Notes: generated from the letters alone by a model not told the origin. DNA of 64,000 nt from Prorocentrum cordatum (GCA_963575745.1 CAUYUJ010006557.1:1202501-1266500); one strand, 5' to 3'; positions 21,985 to 32,515 are shown, counted from the first letter of the stretch. Numbers and translations are program-made.

Positions 21985-22600
21985 TCCTCCTCAGTTTCTC
22001 CATCTCTCCCTCTCTCCCTCTCTCCCTCTCTCCCTCCTCCTCCTCCTCCTCCTCCTCCTCCTCCTCCTCCTCCTCCTCCTCCTCCTCCCCCTCCTCCATG
22101 CGCGGCAGGAGCGAAACGATTGATGTTGTCGCTGACGATGCAACATGAGAGGCCGCAGCGGGGCGCGGCGCACATCGCGGCAGGAATAAGACGCGGCAGG
22201 AATAAGACGCAGGTCATGTCGCGCGCTGAACGTCTAGCCGCCCACGATACAGGATGAGCGACAGGCGTCGAACGCAACGCATTTGCTTCTTATGTTGTGG
22301 GAGGGCGGGTGGGAGTGGACGGAGCCCTCTGGCTCGTTCGGGCTGGCTAACTCGACCCCTACCCTAACCCCGACCCCTACCTCAACCCGAACCCCTAACC
22401 CCGAGTCCCCTCACCCGAACCCTAACCCTGAGCCTAAACCCGAACACCACCCCTCACGCCTAACCCCAGCCCCTAGCCCTAACCCGAATCCCTGACCCTA
22501 ACCTAAGAACTAACCCTAACCCCTAAATCCGACCCTAACCCATAACCTTGACCCTAATCCCTAGCCGTTGCCCTAAGCTCTAATCCGAACTCCGAAACCC
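21985..22600 (+). repeat. segmental duplication copy 2 with telomere-like block 3
   Basis: Repeats the 20.43-20.99 kb layout: TCC array (22005-22087), the same unique-looking middle with small indels, and a CCCTAA-like array (22340-22590). A 15-bp unit GCGGCAGGAATAAGA is tandemly doubled at about 22178-22208. Confidence 0.8.
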
Positions 22601-22830
22601 TACCCCCCCCCTTCGCCCCCCCCCCCCCCCCCCCCCGTCTCCAGTGCCACAGGGGACGGGTCCGAAAATCCCCCCCCCCCTCCCTCCCCCCCTTGAAGAA
22701 AGGGGGGTTCTGGAAGCCTTCCCCCCTCCCTTGGAGGAGGGGGGGGTCCGAAATGCCCCCCCCCTCCCCTCCCCCCCCCCCTTGAAGAAAGGGGGGAGGG
22801 TCTGGACCCCCCCCCGCCCTTTTCAATTGT
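22600..22830 (+). repeat. poly-C / CCTTGAAGAAAGGGGGG minisatellite
   Basis: C runs of up to about 20 bases alternate with CCTTGAAGAAAGGGGGG and CTGGA blocks. Homopolymer lengths are doubtful. Confidence 0.8.
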
Positions 22831-23184
22831 GAGGCGGTCCACTGGCGCTCTTTCCGAAAACACCACCCATGGCGCAACCTGCGGGATGCAACTTGGCCCA
22901 CCGCCATGGAACACCACGCCGGCGTGCACCTTGTGGCAACCACCAACGAGCCACGGGCGCACCGTGCGGCCCCTGGCGCAACATATGGCCGCCACTGGTC
23001 TCAATTTACGCGGGCACGCCCCATGGGTTTAGGCATATCTTACAGAAACCCATGTGCCCAACAAATCTGAGGGCGACATTGGGCATCAGCTGGGAGGGGG
23101 GAATGCGGCGCGCGCCGTTGATGGCGTCGGCAACCATGGGGGTCGCAGTGATAATTCCTTCCTTCACGCTTGCACGCATGTGAC
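22831..23184. other. no gene recognised
   Basis: About 350 bases of mixed sequence between the poly-C minisatellite and the TA repeats. A 104-codon plus-strand frame has no motif. Confidence 0.35.
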
Positions 23185-23460
23185 GGCGTGTATGTATATA
23201 TATATATATAAAGTCTTCATAGTACAGATGTTACGTTATGATATATATATATATATATATATTAAGCTGTGTATGTATGTACATACATACACATGTGCAT
23301 GCAATTGCGTGCGTGCGTGCGCACGTTCAGCCGTAAGCGAGCAATGTGCGAGCTTGTAAATGTTTGTCCACGTTCGTCAGATACGAAAACGCCCCCCCCT
23401 GCGCATATACGCATGCGTATGCGCGCACACATACTTGTACATAATACATACCCATACTAG
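23185..23460 (+). repeat. (TA)n, (GTAT)n, (TGCG)n simple repeats
   Basis: Pure TA runs at about 23192-23212 and 23241-23262, then GTATGTATGTACATACATAC and purine-pyrimidine alternation. The only AT-rich island in the window, and palindromic in part. Confidence 0.9.
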
Positions 23461-23559
23461 GGTTCACACGTAAACCCATGTGTGTGGATTGCCTTACTTG
23501 TCGCTACATATATGTACTCTAGCGGCCTTCGGCCCATTCCGCCACCGTGCCTGGGCTGC

Positions 23560-23960
23560 CGGTCTGAGGTCCCGCGAGCGTTCTCCGGGATCTCGCGGTC
23601 TGTGTTTCGGGGCCTCATGGCAGCACTTTCGTGGCTTCTTGGGGGCAAGCTTGGAACCTCGTGGGGCCTGTTTTGGGCCTCGTGGGGGCCTTTGTTGGGG
23701 TTCTCGGGGATTGCGTGGAGCCTCTTGGGGGCCTCTCGGGGCCTTTTGGCTGCTGCTGTTTGGAAGCGTCTTTGGGCGACTGGGGGCTGAGGGCTCGAAA
23801 TGAGAATGTGCCCCCCCTTTTGGCCCCCTCTTGGGCCCGTCTTGGGGCCCCCCTGGGCCGTCTCGGGCGCCTCTCGGGCCGTCTCGGAGCCCGCTCGGAA
23901 CGTCTCGGGGCCATCTCGGGCCCCCCCCCCGGGCCGCCCCGGGGCCATCTTGCCGGGGCG
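23560..23960 (-). repeat. CCAAGAGGCC/CTCGGGGCC-type minisatellite
   Basis: Imperfect units such as TCTCGGGGCC and CTTGGGGGC, related to the arrays at 3.5, 4.1 and 5.9 kb. Both strands are open over long stretches because the unit lacks stops. Confidence 0.65.
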
Positions 23961-24876
23961 CTGGCGCGAATCGCCACGTGCAGACGCGCGGCTTTGCTCG
24001 GCCGAGGTGAAACGCCAAGTGCATGCATATTGCAGGCGCACCGAGCGCGCTCGGGCGGCAGCCCCTTGCGACCTCGATAACTTGGCCCACTAGATCTTCG
24101 CCCGAGTACGCCCGGCAAAAAATAAGGAACGTGGAATCATGAGTGAGCATCGGAACCCGCATAGGTGAAGCCACATGCGAAACTTTGGAACATACTTTCA
24201 TTGTTTCTCACGCCTGCTGGCAGCGCCACCGCTCAAGGCACTGCACAGCACAACGAGCGCCCCCCCCTCCCCCCCATGCATTTCAACTCCCGCAATGTTT
24301 CAGGGGGGAGAACATGTCGTGACCCTTCCAGATGACATAACAAAAACAAACTAGAAGCATGGCCACGGCGAGCCGTTGTTTTGCGCGCCCATTGCCGTCG
24401 TCCAACTCACGGGCCAAGCGGGGGCGTAGCCCGACGTGTGTCTGATATCCGCGGCTTTGCCTTCGAACGTCGCGCAGCCAGGACTGAGATCTCAATCGCG
24501 CGAGGGTGGTTGGCCCAGTCAACTTTCAGGGGGACGTAAGACCTGGGTACAGGGGACTCGGAAATCCCCGACGAGGTCGTCGAAAAAATGACGAGGCCGA
24601 GCCTGCATTTTGACGAGGCCTCCCGCTGCAGACATCCCACGAAACTCCTCCTCGTCAAAATCCGAGTCGCGGTCGTCAAAAAACGATGGCGAACCCGAGT
24701 CCTGGCAAACCCGGGTCTTACGCTCCCCCGAATCTGTCACAGCCGTGACCCGCCGCGCCTGGGCCCCGCCCGCCACGCCCATGCACTCTCACGTGCTCGA
24801 ACCGAGCGCGCGAGAGCAGACGCCCTGACCGACGCAGCGCAGCACTTCGACCACGCAGAACTCAGATCGAAACCCC
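23961..24876. other. no gene recognised
   Basis: About 900 bases. GACGAGG(T/C)CGTCAAAA-like words recur at 24560-24690. A minus-strand frame at 24519-24782 has some protein-like texture (FFDDLVGDF) but no family match. Confidence 0.4.
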
Positions 24877-25260
24877 ACAACATAGCGCAAGAAGGGAAGT
24901 AGTTGTCTTTGTTTCTGCCCGCTCGATTTCATAGCCCCCCTAGAGGCCTCCTGGATGGGGTCGGAGTAGATGGGGTCGGAGGACCGCGCCGCATCGCCGA
25001 TACATCGGCGATACATCGGCGATGCATCGGCGATGCATCGCCGATGCACCGGCGATGAGGCGTCGACGACAGCGATGTATCGGCGGCGTCGGCGTGGAGA
25101 AAATCGGGCTCCGCATCGAGCCGCATCGGCGATGCATCGCCGATGCGGCGCGATCCTCCGACCCCATCTACTCCGACCCCATCTAGGAGGCCTAGAACAA
25201 CGTAGCGCAAGAAGGGAAGTAGTTGTCTTTGTTTCTGCCCGCTCGATCTCACAGCCCCCC
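24877..25260. repeat. foldback family B copy 1, framed by 64-bp direct repeats
   Basis: 24941-25196 is a palindromic element with ends TAGAGGCCTCC..GATGGGGTCGGAG and CTCCGACCCCATC..GGAGGCCTAGA. Its core is built of CATCGGCGATG words. A 64-bp sequence (24877-24940) recurs after it (25197-25260) with three mismatches, so the unit looks tandemly duplicated with the palindrome between. Confidence 0.85.
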
Positions 25261-25309
25261 GCAGTCCTCGCCGCGCCTCGCCGGCCGGCCTGGCCCGCGG
25301 CGTCGCGTC

Positions 25310-25430
25310 GGCGATGGGCCCCCCTCCTTGGCGCGCGGAGCGCGCCAGGGGCGGCGACGGAGGCGCCACCAGGGGGCTCCAGCGCGGATCCGAGAAATCC
25401 GCGCGGACCTCCGAGTTCCTCTGTTTGTGT
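25310..25430. repeat. foldback family F fragment
   Basis: Contains GGCGCGCGGAGCGCGCC, AGGGGCGGCG, CAGCGCGGATC and AAATCCGCGCGGACCTCC. These blocks also make up the hairpin at 45.40-45.52 kb and the fragment at 53.05-53.14 kb. Confidence 0.6.
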
Positions 25431-25458
25431 CACTTGCCGTTCCCCCCGTTCTCGCTCT

Positions 25459-25589
25459 AGAGGCCTCATAGATGGGGTCGGAGCAGATGGGGTCGGAGGG
25501 TCGCGCCGCATCGGCCGATGCATCGGCGATCGGCGATGCGGCACAATCCTCCGACCCCATCTGCTCCGACCCCATCTAGGAGGCCTAGA
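25459..25589. repeat. foldback family B copy 2 (short)
   Basis: Same terminal inverted repeat as copy 1 (TAGAGGCCTCATAGATGGGG, and the complementary end GGAGGCCTAGA), with a shorter CATCGGCGATCGGCGATG core. 131 bp. Confidence 0.85.
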
Positions 25590-25599
25590 CGCTTCCCCC

Positions 25600-25815
25600 C
25601 CTCGCTCGCCGCCGATGCTCGCCGCCCCCGGGGGGCCTCGTGGGCGCCTCGCTCGCGGGCCGGCCTCCCCGGGCGCTCGCCCGGGCGCCGCCCGTGGGCG
25701 CCGCGTCGCCGCCCGCGCAAGGCCTGCTCCGCACGCAGCTCGCAGCGCACGGCCTGCGCCGTCGCCCCTCGGTCGGGAGGAGTGGGCAGGAGCACCAGGT
25801 CTCGAGCGGGAAGGT
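25600..25815 (-). other. exon-like segment, unassigned
   Basis: On the minus strand a GC-rich open stretch (DLPARDLVLLPTPPDRG.. then QAVRCELRAEQALRG) lies between MITE 1 and foldback B. This is the setting in which true exons sit in the 39.7-47.3 kb gene. No family match and no confirmed splice sites. Confidence 0.25.
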
Positions 25816-25822
25816 CGGTATA

Positions 25823-25997
25823 CAGTCGGGGCGTTGACCTAAGGAACCCTACATAAGGAACGAGGCCCCTTTTGTCCACAGGTTAAACTTCGATTTCCGA
25901 TCGAAAAAAAAGGAAAACGTGAGGCAAGCTGTGAAACACTTAAGGAACGCGGAGCCCCTCCCCAACCGAAAGTGTTCCTTCTTCAGGGCCCCGACTG
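25823..25997. mobile_element. TA-flanked MITE family 1, copy 1
   Basis: 175 bp with terminal inverted repeats CAGTCGGGGCGTTGA and (complement of the right end) CAGTCGGGGCCCTGA, and TA on each side. Terminal CAGT plus a TA target duplication points to Tc1/mariner-type mobilisation. No transposase is encoded. Three more copies lie at 41.8, 45.7 and 46.2 kb. Confidence 0.85.
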
Positions 25998-26689
25998 TAA
26001 GTCTTTCTATCTCGAGAATTGGTCTGTGATCAAGCTGTCCCATGTGATGAAGCAGGTCCTCCTGTAGTACGCGCAAGCAGGCCACAGCGGACGGGTGCCA
26101 ATGTGGATTTATGGACCATGTGTGGAGTGGGCAGAAACATGGAGCAGGAAGGCGCTGAACATGGATTGGGTTTGCGTCCGCCCCCTAAAGGAGAACGGAA
26201 CAGGTGAGGCCACTCGATCATTGGAGTAGGAAGGCGCCTCAAGTAGATTGGAAGCTGGGACTGCCAAAGCGCCTACTTTCAACGACCGATGGGTAAGACT
26301 GCACCACGCAGACTGCTGTACCACATGATGGCATGAACCACGTAGCTTGTAGCACACAGCTTGCACCACATCGATTGCACCACGCATCTTTCACATCTGG
26401 GGTGCTGAACCTCACTAGTCGGGGTCCGCACTGGCAGCCATGATCAATAATACAAGTCTCGTCAAACAAAAACTGACGGTTTTTTTCGGTGCTTGCGTGG
26501 TCAGCGCTACTTCACTACAGTTATGAGATATTTGGCCCTAACGCAGAGGTGTCCGAAATCCAGCAATACCCCGACAGCATTGAAGAACGAGTCTTCTGAC
26601 GACTGCGAACTATCGAGCGCTCGATGTTGAACAGCGAGTCAAGTTATGTTTGACGCAGACGAGGCTTGCATTCCTCAGTCTCACCATCC
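25998..26689. other. no gene recognised
   Basis: About 690 bases with CACCACATCGATTGCACCACGC-like words near 26290-26390 but no gene, RNA or known repeat. Confidence 0.4.
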
Positions 26690-26870
26690 TCACCATCATC
26701 ACCACCATCATCATCACCATTGTCACCATCACCAACATAGTTAGCCTCATCATCATTATCATTATTATCATCCTCATCCTCATCCTCATCCTTCTCCCGA
26801 CTCTCCTTCTGGCAAATATTATCGATACGAATCCTCATCCGAAACGTCATCACCATCATCACGATTACCC
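26690..26870 (+). repeat. (CAT)n array
   Basis: CAT/CAC trinucleotides with CATTATTAT and CATCCT variants. Ile/Thr-rich and, on the other strand, Asp-rich frames are repeat translations. Confidence 0.9.
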
Positions 26871-27514
26871 CCTTCTCCCTGTCCTCCACTTCCTCATTAT
26901 CCCCACATCCTCCTCGGGCTCGCAAAGCAACGCCCACCTATTGGAGTCGGGCCCACTAGTAGGCAGGGCAAAGAACGAGTACTTCTCGGACGCGTTTTTC
27001 ACGACGGTGCCATTGATGATGCGCGTCTCTGCTCGGCTCTCCTGGTCGGAGGAGGCAGAGACGGAATGTGATAGAAAGGAGACGGCAGAGGAGGGAGTGA
27101 CGTACGGAGGGAGGGGCAATCGGGAGGAGGGAGGGAGGGAGGGAGGAGGGAGGGAGAGAAGCAGGAATGGAGGAGGAAGATCGGTCAGTGCGGCGGGATA
27201 AGCCCCGAGACGGGGAGGTTGGAGATTACAGGGAGGAGGGGAGGGAGCATGGACAAACGTGGGAGCATTGAGGGAGTTGTTTTCCTCCTCCTACTCCATT
27301 CCGCCTGCTCCAGTCTTGCTCCTCCTCGTCCTCCTCCTTCTCCTCTAACTCCCCCTCCAGCATTCTTCGTCCTCACTCTCCTCCATAGATCCACCTCCCA
27401 TTACTTCATCCTTTTCAGCCCATCCTTCATCCCTATTACATATGCCCCCTGCATCCATGTTCCTTCACCTCCCTCTCCTCCACCTTCATCTCCTCCCCTT
27501 ACAATGAGCATCAT
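26871..27514. other. no gene seen; purine and pyrimidine tracts
   Basis: Contains a GGGAGGA run (27110-27165) and a pyrimidine-rich stretch (27280-27510). No supported gene. Confidence 0.4.
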
Positions 27515-27772
27515 ATGAATTATCAGCATCATCATCATCATCAGAAGCAGCAGCTGCAGCAACATCTTCGTCATCATCGTCATCAACGGTATCATCAGCA
27601 TCATCATCAGCATCATCAGCATCATCAACAGCATCAGCATCCGCATCATCAACATCAGCATCAACATCATCCTCATCATCCTCATCATCAGCATCAGGTT
27701 CATCATCATCATCATCACCACCACCATCATCATCATCAGCAGCATCAGCATCATCATCATGTTCATCATGTT

Positions 27773-27822
<50 letters not shown>

Positions 27823-27860
27823 TGCCATCATCATCGTCGTCAGCAGCAGCATATCATCCT
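27515..27860 (+). repeat. (CAT)n/(CAG)n array
   Basis: CAT, CAG and CAA trinucleotides with a pure CAG run near 27790-27820. Poly-His/Gln and poly-Met frames are repeat translations. Confidence 0.9.
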
Positions 27861-28570
27861 TCCCCTGCTCCTTCTCAATCCCTTCCCTCAATCTGCATAC
27901 ACACACTTACCGGAACAAAACGCGTACGCGCGCTTCGCGCGCGCTTAGGCTCTAGTGAGCGCCAGCCCTTGACAAGCTCACAGCTGCGCGCGAGCACGTA
28001 CCCACACGTAGCTTGAAAATAAACATCTAATACGCGTTGAAGAAGGATCATGAACGCGAACCGGGCAGAGACGTTCTACTGGCACTGGTAAGCCAATACA
28101 AGGTCAACACAATGCACTGCAAATGGTTCCATTGGAAGAAAACGCAATATCAATGAAAGGAGCGCAGCTGGCGACGAGTACTGCCATGAAAAACGAAGCA
28201 ACGCAAATGAAAGGCACTACAACACAATGCAAGTCAAAGCAAAGAAGGGCAAGGTAAATCTATGCAGTGCAAACCACAGAGTGTTACACATGCGGTGCAC
28301 AACAATGCAATACAACGCAATGCAAAGCATGACCCGAGAGATCCCGAGGAGCCCAAGGCACTCGGAGATCGGAAAACGCAGGGGCAATGACCGCTTGGAG
28401 AGATGCCGTGCAACCCAGCCTGAGATCGCGAGCGAAAGAGGGGATGGAGGGAGTAGGGAGCAACGAGGAAGAGAGAGGCGAGAAGGAGGAGGTACGTGGT
28501 ACTCGCCCTCCTTCCCCCCGCCACTGCTCCTCCCGCTGAGGGGAGGCACCTCCTGGGATACCTCCCTCCT
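27861..28570. other. no gene recognised; CAATGCAA-type repetition
   Basis: Words such as CAATGCAA, CAACGCAA and CAAAGCAA recur at 28080-28330, a degenerate short repeat. The rest is unassigned. Confidence 0.4.
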
Positions 28571-28679
28571 CATGTCTCCTCCCCCTCCCCCTCCCCCTCC
28601 TCCCCCTCCTCCTCCTCCTCCTCCTCCTCCTCCTCCTCCTCCTCCTCCTCCTCCTCCTCCTCCTCCTCCTCCTCCTAGA
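28571..28679 (+). repeat. (TCC)n array
   Basis: Pure TCC for about 75 bases, preceded by C5T units and closed by TAG/AGAG. Resembles a 3' splice tract on the plus strand. Confidence 0.9.
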
Positions 28680-28689
28680 GAGAAGGGCG

Positions 28690-28920
28690 GATACGTAAAG
28701 CCATGGCCCGCCAGCGAGGAGGGCGGACGGAGGCAGCGATGGACGCACACAGTGCCCCGGGGCTCCTTGGCGGCGAGGGCCGCGGCCGAGGCGCCGCGGC
28801 AGCACGCGGCCGCGGCGCCCAGCGCGCCCAGCGGGGGCCAGCGCCGGCGGCTGCCCGCGCCCAGGGGGGCGGCTACCTGCCCCCGGCCGGCCAGGGCAGG
28901 GGGCAACTCAAAGGACAGCC
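28690..28920 (-). other. exon-like segment, unassigned
   Basis: A GC-rich minus-strand open stretch whose upstream edge would be CAG|GGCTG at 28920, next to a copy of intron-like repeat A. Codon texture is Ala/Arg-rich. Phase joining through the repeat did not give a clean protein, so this is only a candidate. Confidence 0.25.
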
Positions 28921-29075
28921 CTGGGAGACGCAACTGAGTACACACAAATCCCAGGAGTCCATGCATGTTTTCCCAGATCTTCTGGGTCTTCGTCTTCCCC
29001 CCCCACACACACTTCCCATACTGTCCCATATTTTCTGAGGAATCGACGATCAATTGTGTCTGTGCGTTTTTTCCC
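28921..29075 (-). repeat. intron-like repeat A, copy 1
   Basis: On the minus strand it runs from AG|GCGGGAAAA to TCTCCCAG|GG, 155 bp, with CACAGACACAAT, CGATTCC and CAGAAAATATGGG. The same elements build intron 3 of the FIH-like gene (43.70-43.87 kb) and recur at 40.55-40.72 kb. Confidence 0.65.
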
Positions 29076-29315
29076 GCCTGAGCAACATCGGAGAGGGATA
29101 AACTGGGATAAACTGAGATCCAGCGATTCTGTATGACGCACCGGTCGCCGAGATCTTCGCAGAGCATGCAGGACCGCTCGGAGCGTTCTGGAACGCTCTG
29201 GAACGATTTCGTCGCTGTCTCGGCCCCGCTCAAGCAGTCGGAGGAGAACGCCGGGATAACTAGAATCAAGCATCAGAATATCTGGGCCGCACCCCCCCAG
29301 CGTGCCGTGCCCCCC
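29076..29315. other. no gene recognised
   Basis: Minus-strand open stretch upstream of repeat A (..PERSERSCMLCEDLGDRC..) has protein texture but no family match. Could be an exon. Confidence 0.3.
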
Positions 29316-29318
29316 ACT

Positions 29319-29508
29319 CGGGCCGGGCGAAAGGGGGGGATAGCAAAGGGGGGGGTTGAGAAATAGCTCACGTAGCTGACTTTCCCGGCGCCCCCTGGCT
29401 CCAGAGGCGGCGATGTACCGAGGAATGGGCCCCTCGGTGGGGCCGAAACCAGCTGCATGCAGCAGATTTCGTAAGCCCCCTTTCCCAATCCCCCCCCTTT
29501 CGTCCGGC
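29319..29508. mobile_element. MITE-like repeat D, copy 1
   Basis: About 190 bp with inverted ends GGGCCGGGCGAAAGGGGGGG and (complement) GCCGGACGAAAGGGGGGG. The interior (CTCACGTAGCTGA, GAGGAATGGGCCCCTCGGTG, ACCAGCTGCATGCA) is shared with 49389-49585. No coding capacity. Target duplication not clear. Confidence 0.75.
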
Positions 29509-29874
29509 ACGACCCGCCCCCATGCCCCCACAGGGCTCCACAGAGCATGCCGCGCTCGGATCAGCCGCCTCGGGGCCGCGCGGCCAGTGCCCGCCGTTGC
29601 CTTCCCCTGGGGGCCGCAGCCTGCAGAGGCGTTAGAACTGCCAGTAGCCTTGTCGTCTGCTAAACTTGGGACGAGGCAGAATGGATTAGCATAGGCCCCG
29701 CGCAAGGATGCCACACACACATCGGGAAGTGTAGACAATCTTGTCGAGGAGCCCTCTACGGCCCCTCGGCAAACGAAGACGGCCGTAAAGGGGGGTGACC
29801 CGTACCTCCACCTCAAGGCACATGTGCCACCACTTCCAATTCAAGGCGCCAAGTGCAATCTACCATATCCCTCC
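29509..29874. other. no gene recognised
   Basis: About 365 bases without motif or repeat match. Frames on both strands are short or run into repeats. Confidence 0.4.
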
Positions 29875-30003
29875 TCCTCCTCCTCCTCTTCTCCTCCTCC
29901 TCCTCCTCCTCCTCCTCCTCCTCCTCCTCCTCCTCCTCCCCCTCCCCCTTCCCCTCCTCCTCCTTCTCCCCCTCCTCCTCCTCCTCTTCCTCCTCCTCCT
30001 CCA
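29875..30003 (+). repeat. (TCC)n array abutting the LINE
   Basis: TCC repeats ending TCCTCCTCCAG directly before LINE sequence. It may mark the insertion point or be a pyrimidine tract with a 3' splice signal. Confidence 0.9.
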
Positions 30004-30108
30004 GCCGTTCTGGCACAAGTTTTGTGCTTGTTGACGCGAACTTCAGAGCGGCACACTGCGTCAACGGGCTTTTGGCTCGGATCTTCTCAGTGATTGACTT
30101 CAGGGTGT

Positions 30109-31386
30109 ATGACACCCCCGCCTGCCCTGCGCAATGGTGGTGCTAAAGGAGTCGGGCGTGGCAAAGGACGTGGTCGAGAGGACTGGTCCAGCGGCACGGC
30201 CCCCCCGTGGCACTACGGCGCCTACATGTACACGGACAAGATTGCAGAAGGATATTCCAAGTTCAAGTGCAGCTCCTGTGGCTGTGCTAAGAACCCGAAG
30301 GAGGCCCGCTACTGCAAGCATTGCGGGACTCCTCTTGCTGCTGTGCGTCCTGTCGAAGGTGGAGCCCCACAGAGCGGGGCGTGGTCGCAGGCCCCTCCTG
30401 GCGCCTTCTCTGCGACGGCACCATGGGCCAAGCTCTCTCGTCCCCTCCCTGGGCCCCCTTGAGGTTCTGGACAGCCTGCTGGAGCTGGGCACGGAGGTGG
30501 GCATCCTGGAGGCTCAGCTGCCAGGGCACCCCCGCTTCCTGTTGGACCACAGAGCCAGCTCAACGCGACCGAGGCCAAGCAGCTGGATGATCTCGCACGG
30601 AAAGGAGGTGGCCTCACCACGGCATCCAAGTACGAGGCCGAGTTCAAGAAGCTGCATGCTCAGGAGTCGCCCAAGCCTCCCACACCTCTCCACCAGCGCG
30701 TGCAGCAGCAGTTCGCAGCTGTGGCTCGATTGGAGAAGGCGTTAGACAGGGAGGTGGACAAGCTCTTGGGATGGAGGAACGACGTCGCCAAGCTCGGGGA
30801 CACGGTGCGTAGCATGCGTGAGGAGTTGGCCACAGCTGACCAGCAGTACAAGGCGTTGGTTGCGGACCTGCAGCAGCAGGCGTCTGTTGCCCCCGTTCCT
30901 GCTGCGCCAGCCCCTGCCAAGCTCAAGCTGGAAGACTTGTGTGCTGATGCTTTCGACCTGGGCGCCTTCCTCACAGTGGGCGAGGTTAGTTTCTTTGAGG
31001 GCGACGCCGGGCTTGAGGGGAAGGACCGCGAAGAGATCGCCAAGCGGAAGGAGGACCTCAACGCGGGCGTCTCCAAGCTCGCCAAAGACCTGCTGGGCCC
31101 CCTGGTGGCTGCTGCCAAAGCTGCCCGAGATGCACATCGGGAGCACCTGGCTCGAGTTGCCAGCAAGCGGCGGCGCGCTGACCAAGGGGCAGCGGCTGGG
31201 GGAGATGCTGGAACTGATGACGAGCCGCGTGAGGCACCTGCAGCTGCCCCTGTCACGGCGGCCGCCGAGGCTGCCCCAGCTGGTGGTGGAGCCCCAGCAG
31301 CAGACGATGCGCGGGCCAAGGCAGAGAAGGCCCTTCAACCTCCTCCCCCTGCCCCTGGTGGGGTGGGGGGAGGAACCAGCGCCTAG
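30109..31386 (+). CDS. LINE ORF1-like protein (zinc ribbon, coiled coil)
   Basis: Frame from ATG 30109 (or 30094). After a Gly/Arg-rich start comes a zinc ribbon C-x2-C-x11-C-x2-C at 30268-30324, probably for binding element RNA. The frame stops at 30462. Protein-like sequence continues one frame over (PLEVLDSLLELGTEVGILEA, about 30452-30520), then returns to the original frame by about 30541 and runs to the stop at 31386. That last part has a coiled-coil-like heptad region (about 30695-30880) and an Ala/Pro-rich tail. The detour looks like a compensated indel pair. ORF1 proteins coat element RNA; activity of this copy is doubtful. Confidence 0.65.
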
Positions 31387-31499
31387 TCTGGCCACACATC
31401 CATGCGTGCATGCGTGTGCCAGTTTCAGCGCTCTCACGGTGAGCGCCCAAAGGAGTTGTCACTGCCCGCCCCCAACTTTTGATTCGGGTGGTTTCGGAA

Positions 31500-32515
31500 T
31501 CCACGGTCTCAGAACGCCTTCCCATCATGGGTCGCATCATGACAGCGTCGACGGAGTGCGCAGCTCTCTCGACGCCCTGTGGGCTGACGCCCGCAAGTTT
31601 TTCAACCTGTCGCAAGCTGTGGAGGCCACCCTTGCCAAGTCGGACAGTGCCTGTCCCTGTCTGGCCGCGGGCGGCCCCCCCCCCCCCCCCCCCCTGGGCA
31701 ACGGCGCGGCCCCCCTGGGTTGTTCGGCACCCAGGGCCAAAAAGGTTTTACCAAGGCCACCCCTGGCCTCGACGTAGAACGCTCTCAGGCATCCAAGCGT
31801 TTTCCCTTCCATGCCCCTGAACCCAGTCCTGGAGATTCTAGTGTTGACCTCGTTATCCAGACTGCCAGCGTCACGTCTTGGCAATCCGACTCGGGAGGCG
31901 GCCTCAAAGCTTGGCCCCCCAAGTGCGGTGCCCACGTTCTCTTGATCCAAGAGCACCACTTGCGTGAGGCTGAGCTGGGGGAGGCTACAGGCTGGGCCCA
32001 TCGGCATGGGTGGAAAGCTATCCTTGGGCCTGCCGCTCCAGGAGTAGGACGCGGTACTTCGTCGGGGGTCGGGATCCTGGTTCAGAATTCCTTGGGATGT
32101 CACGCTCCTCCTGGAGGCCATATCATCGACCGTCATCGTTCGATCGGAGCTGTTGTGCATATTCCTGGCGGCGATCCCACCCTCGTTTGCAGTACCTACT
32201 TGCGTACGTTGAGGGGCTCTCGGAGGCCAACGTGGAGCTCCTAGCATGCATCGGCACGGTCGGTGAGCAGGTAGGCTTACCCACCATCATCGGAGCTGGT
32301 TCAAACATGAGCCCCGACAAGATCGGTTCGTCAGGGATTGTCAACAGGTTGGGGGCGCAGGTGGTCGTCCCCAAAGTCGTCGTGGGCACGTGTGGCACTA
32401 GCATGCTCGATTATTTTATCGTCACTGCTGGGCTTGCCAAAGGTATCTCCTCCGTCAGTGCCATTCACACGTCTAACCTCGTCACCCACCTCCCCGTGCA
32501 GATGCAGTTTCACGC
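31500..32515 (+). pseudogene. LINE ORF2 endonuclease domain (APE/EEP type)
   Basis: Protein-like sequence starts in frame 2 (SLDALWADARKFF), shifts at a C homopolymer (31674-31693), and continues through ASVTSW, LLIQEHHL (catalytic Glu near 31951) and SGVGILVQ. A second shift at about 32207 leads into GAGSNMSPDKIGS (family: GDxN/DWN, catalytic Asn kept), MLDYFIV (catalytic Asp) and THLPV (terminal His, at 32487). These are the ordered signatures of the endonuclease-exonuclease-phosphatase fold that nicks target DNA. Confidence 0.8.
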
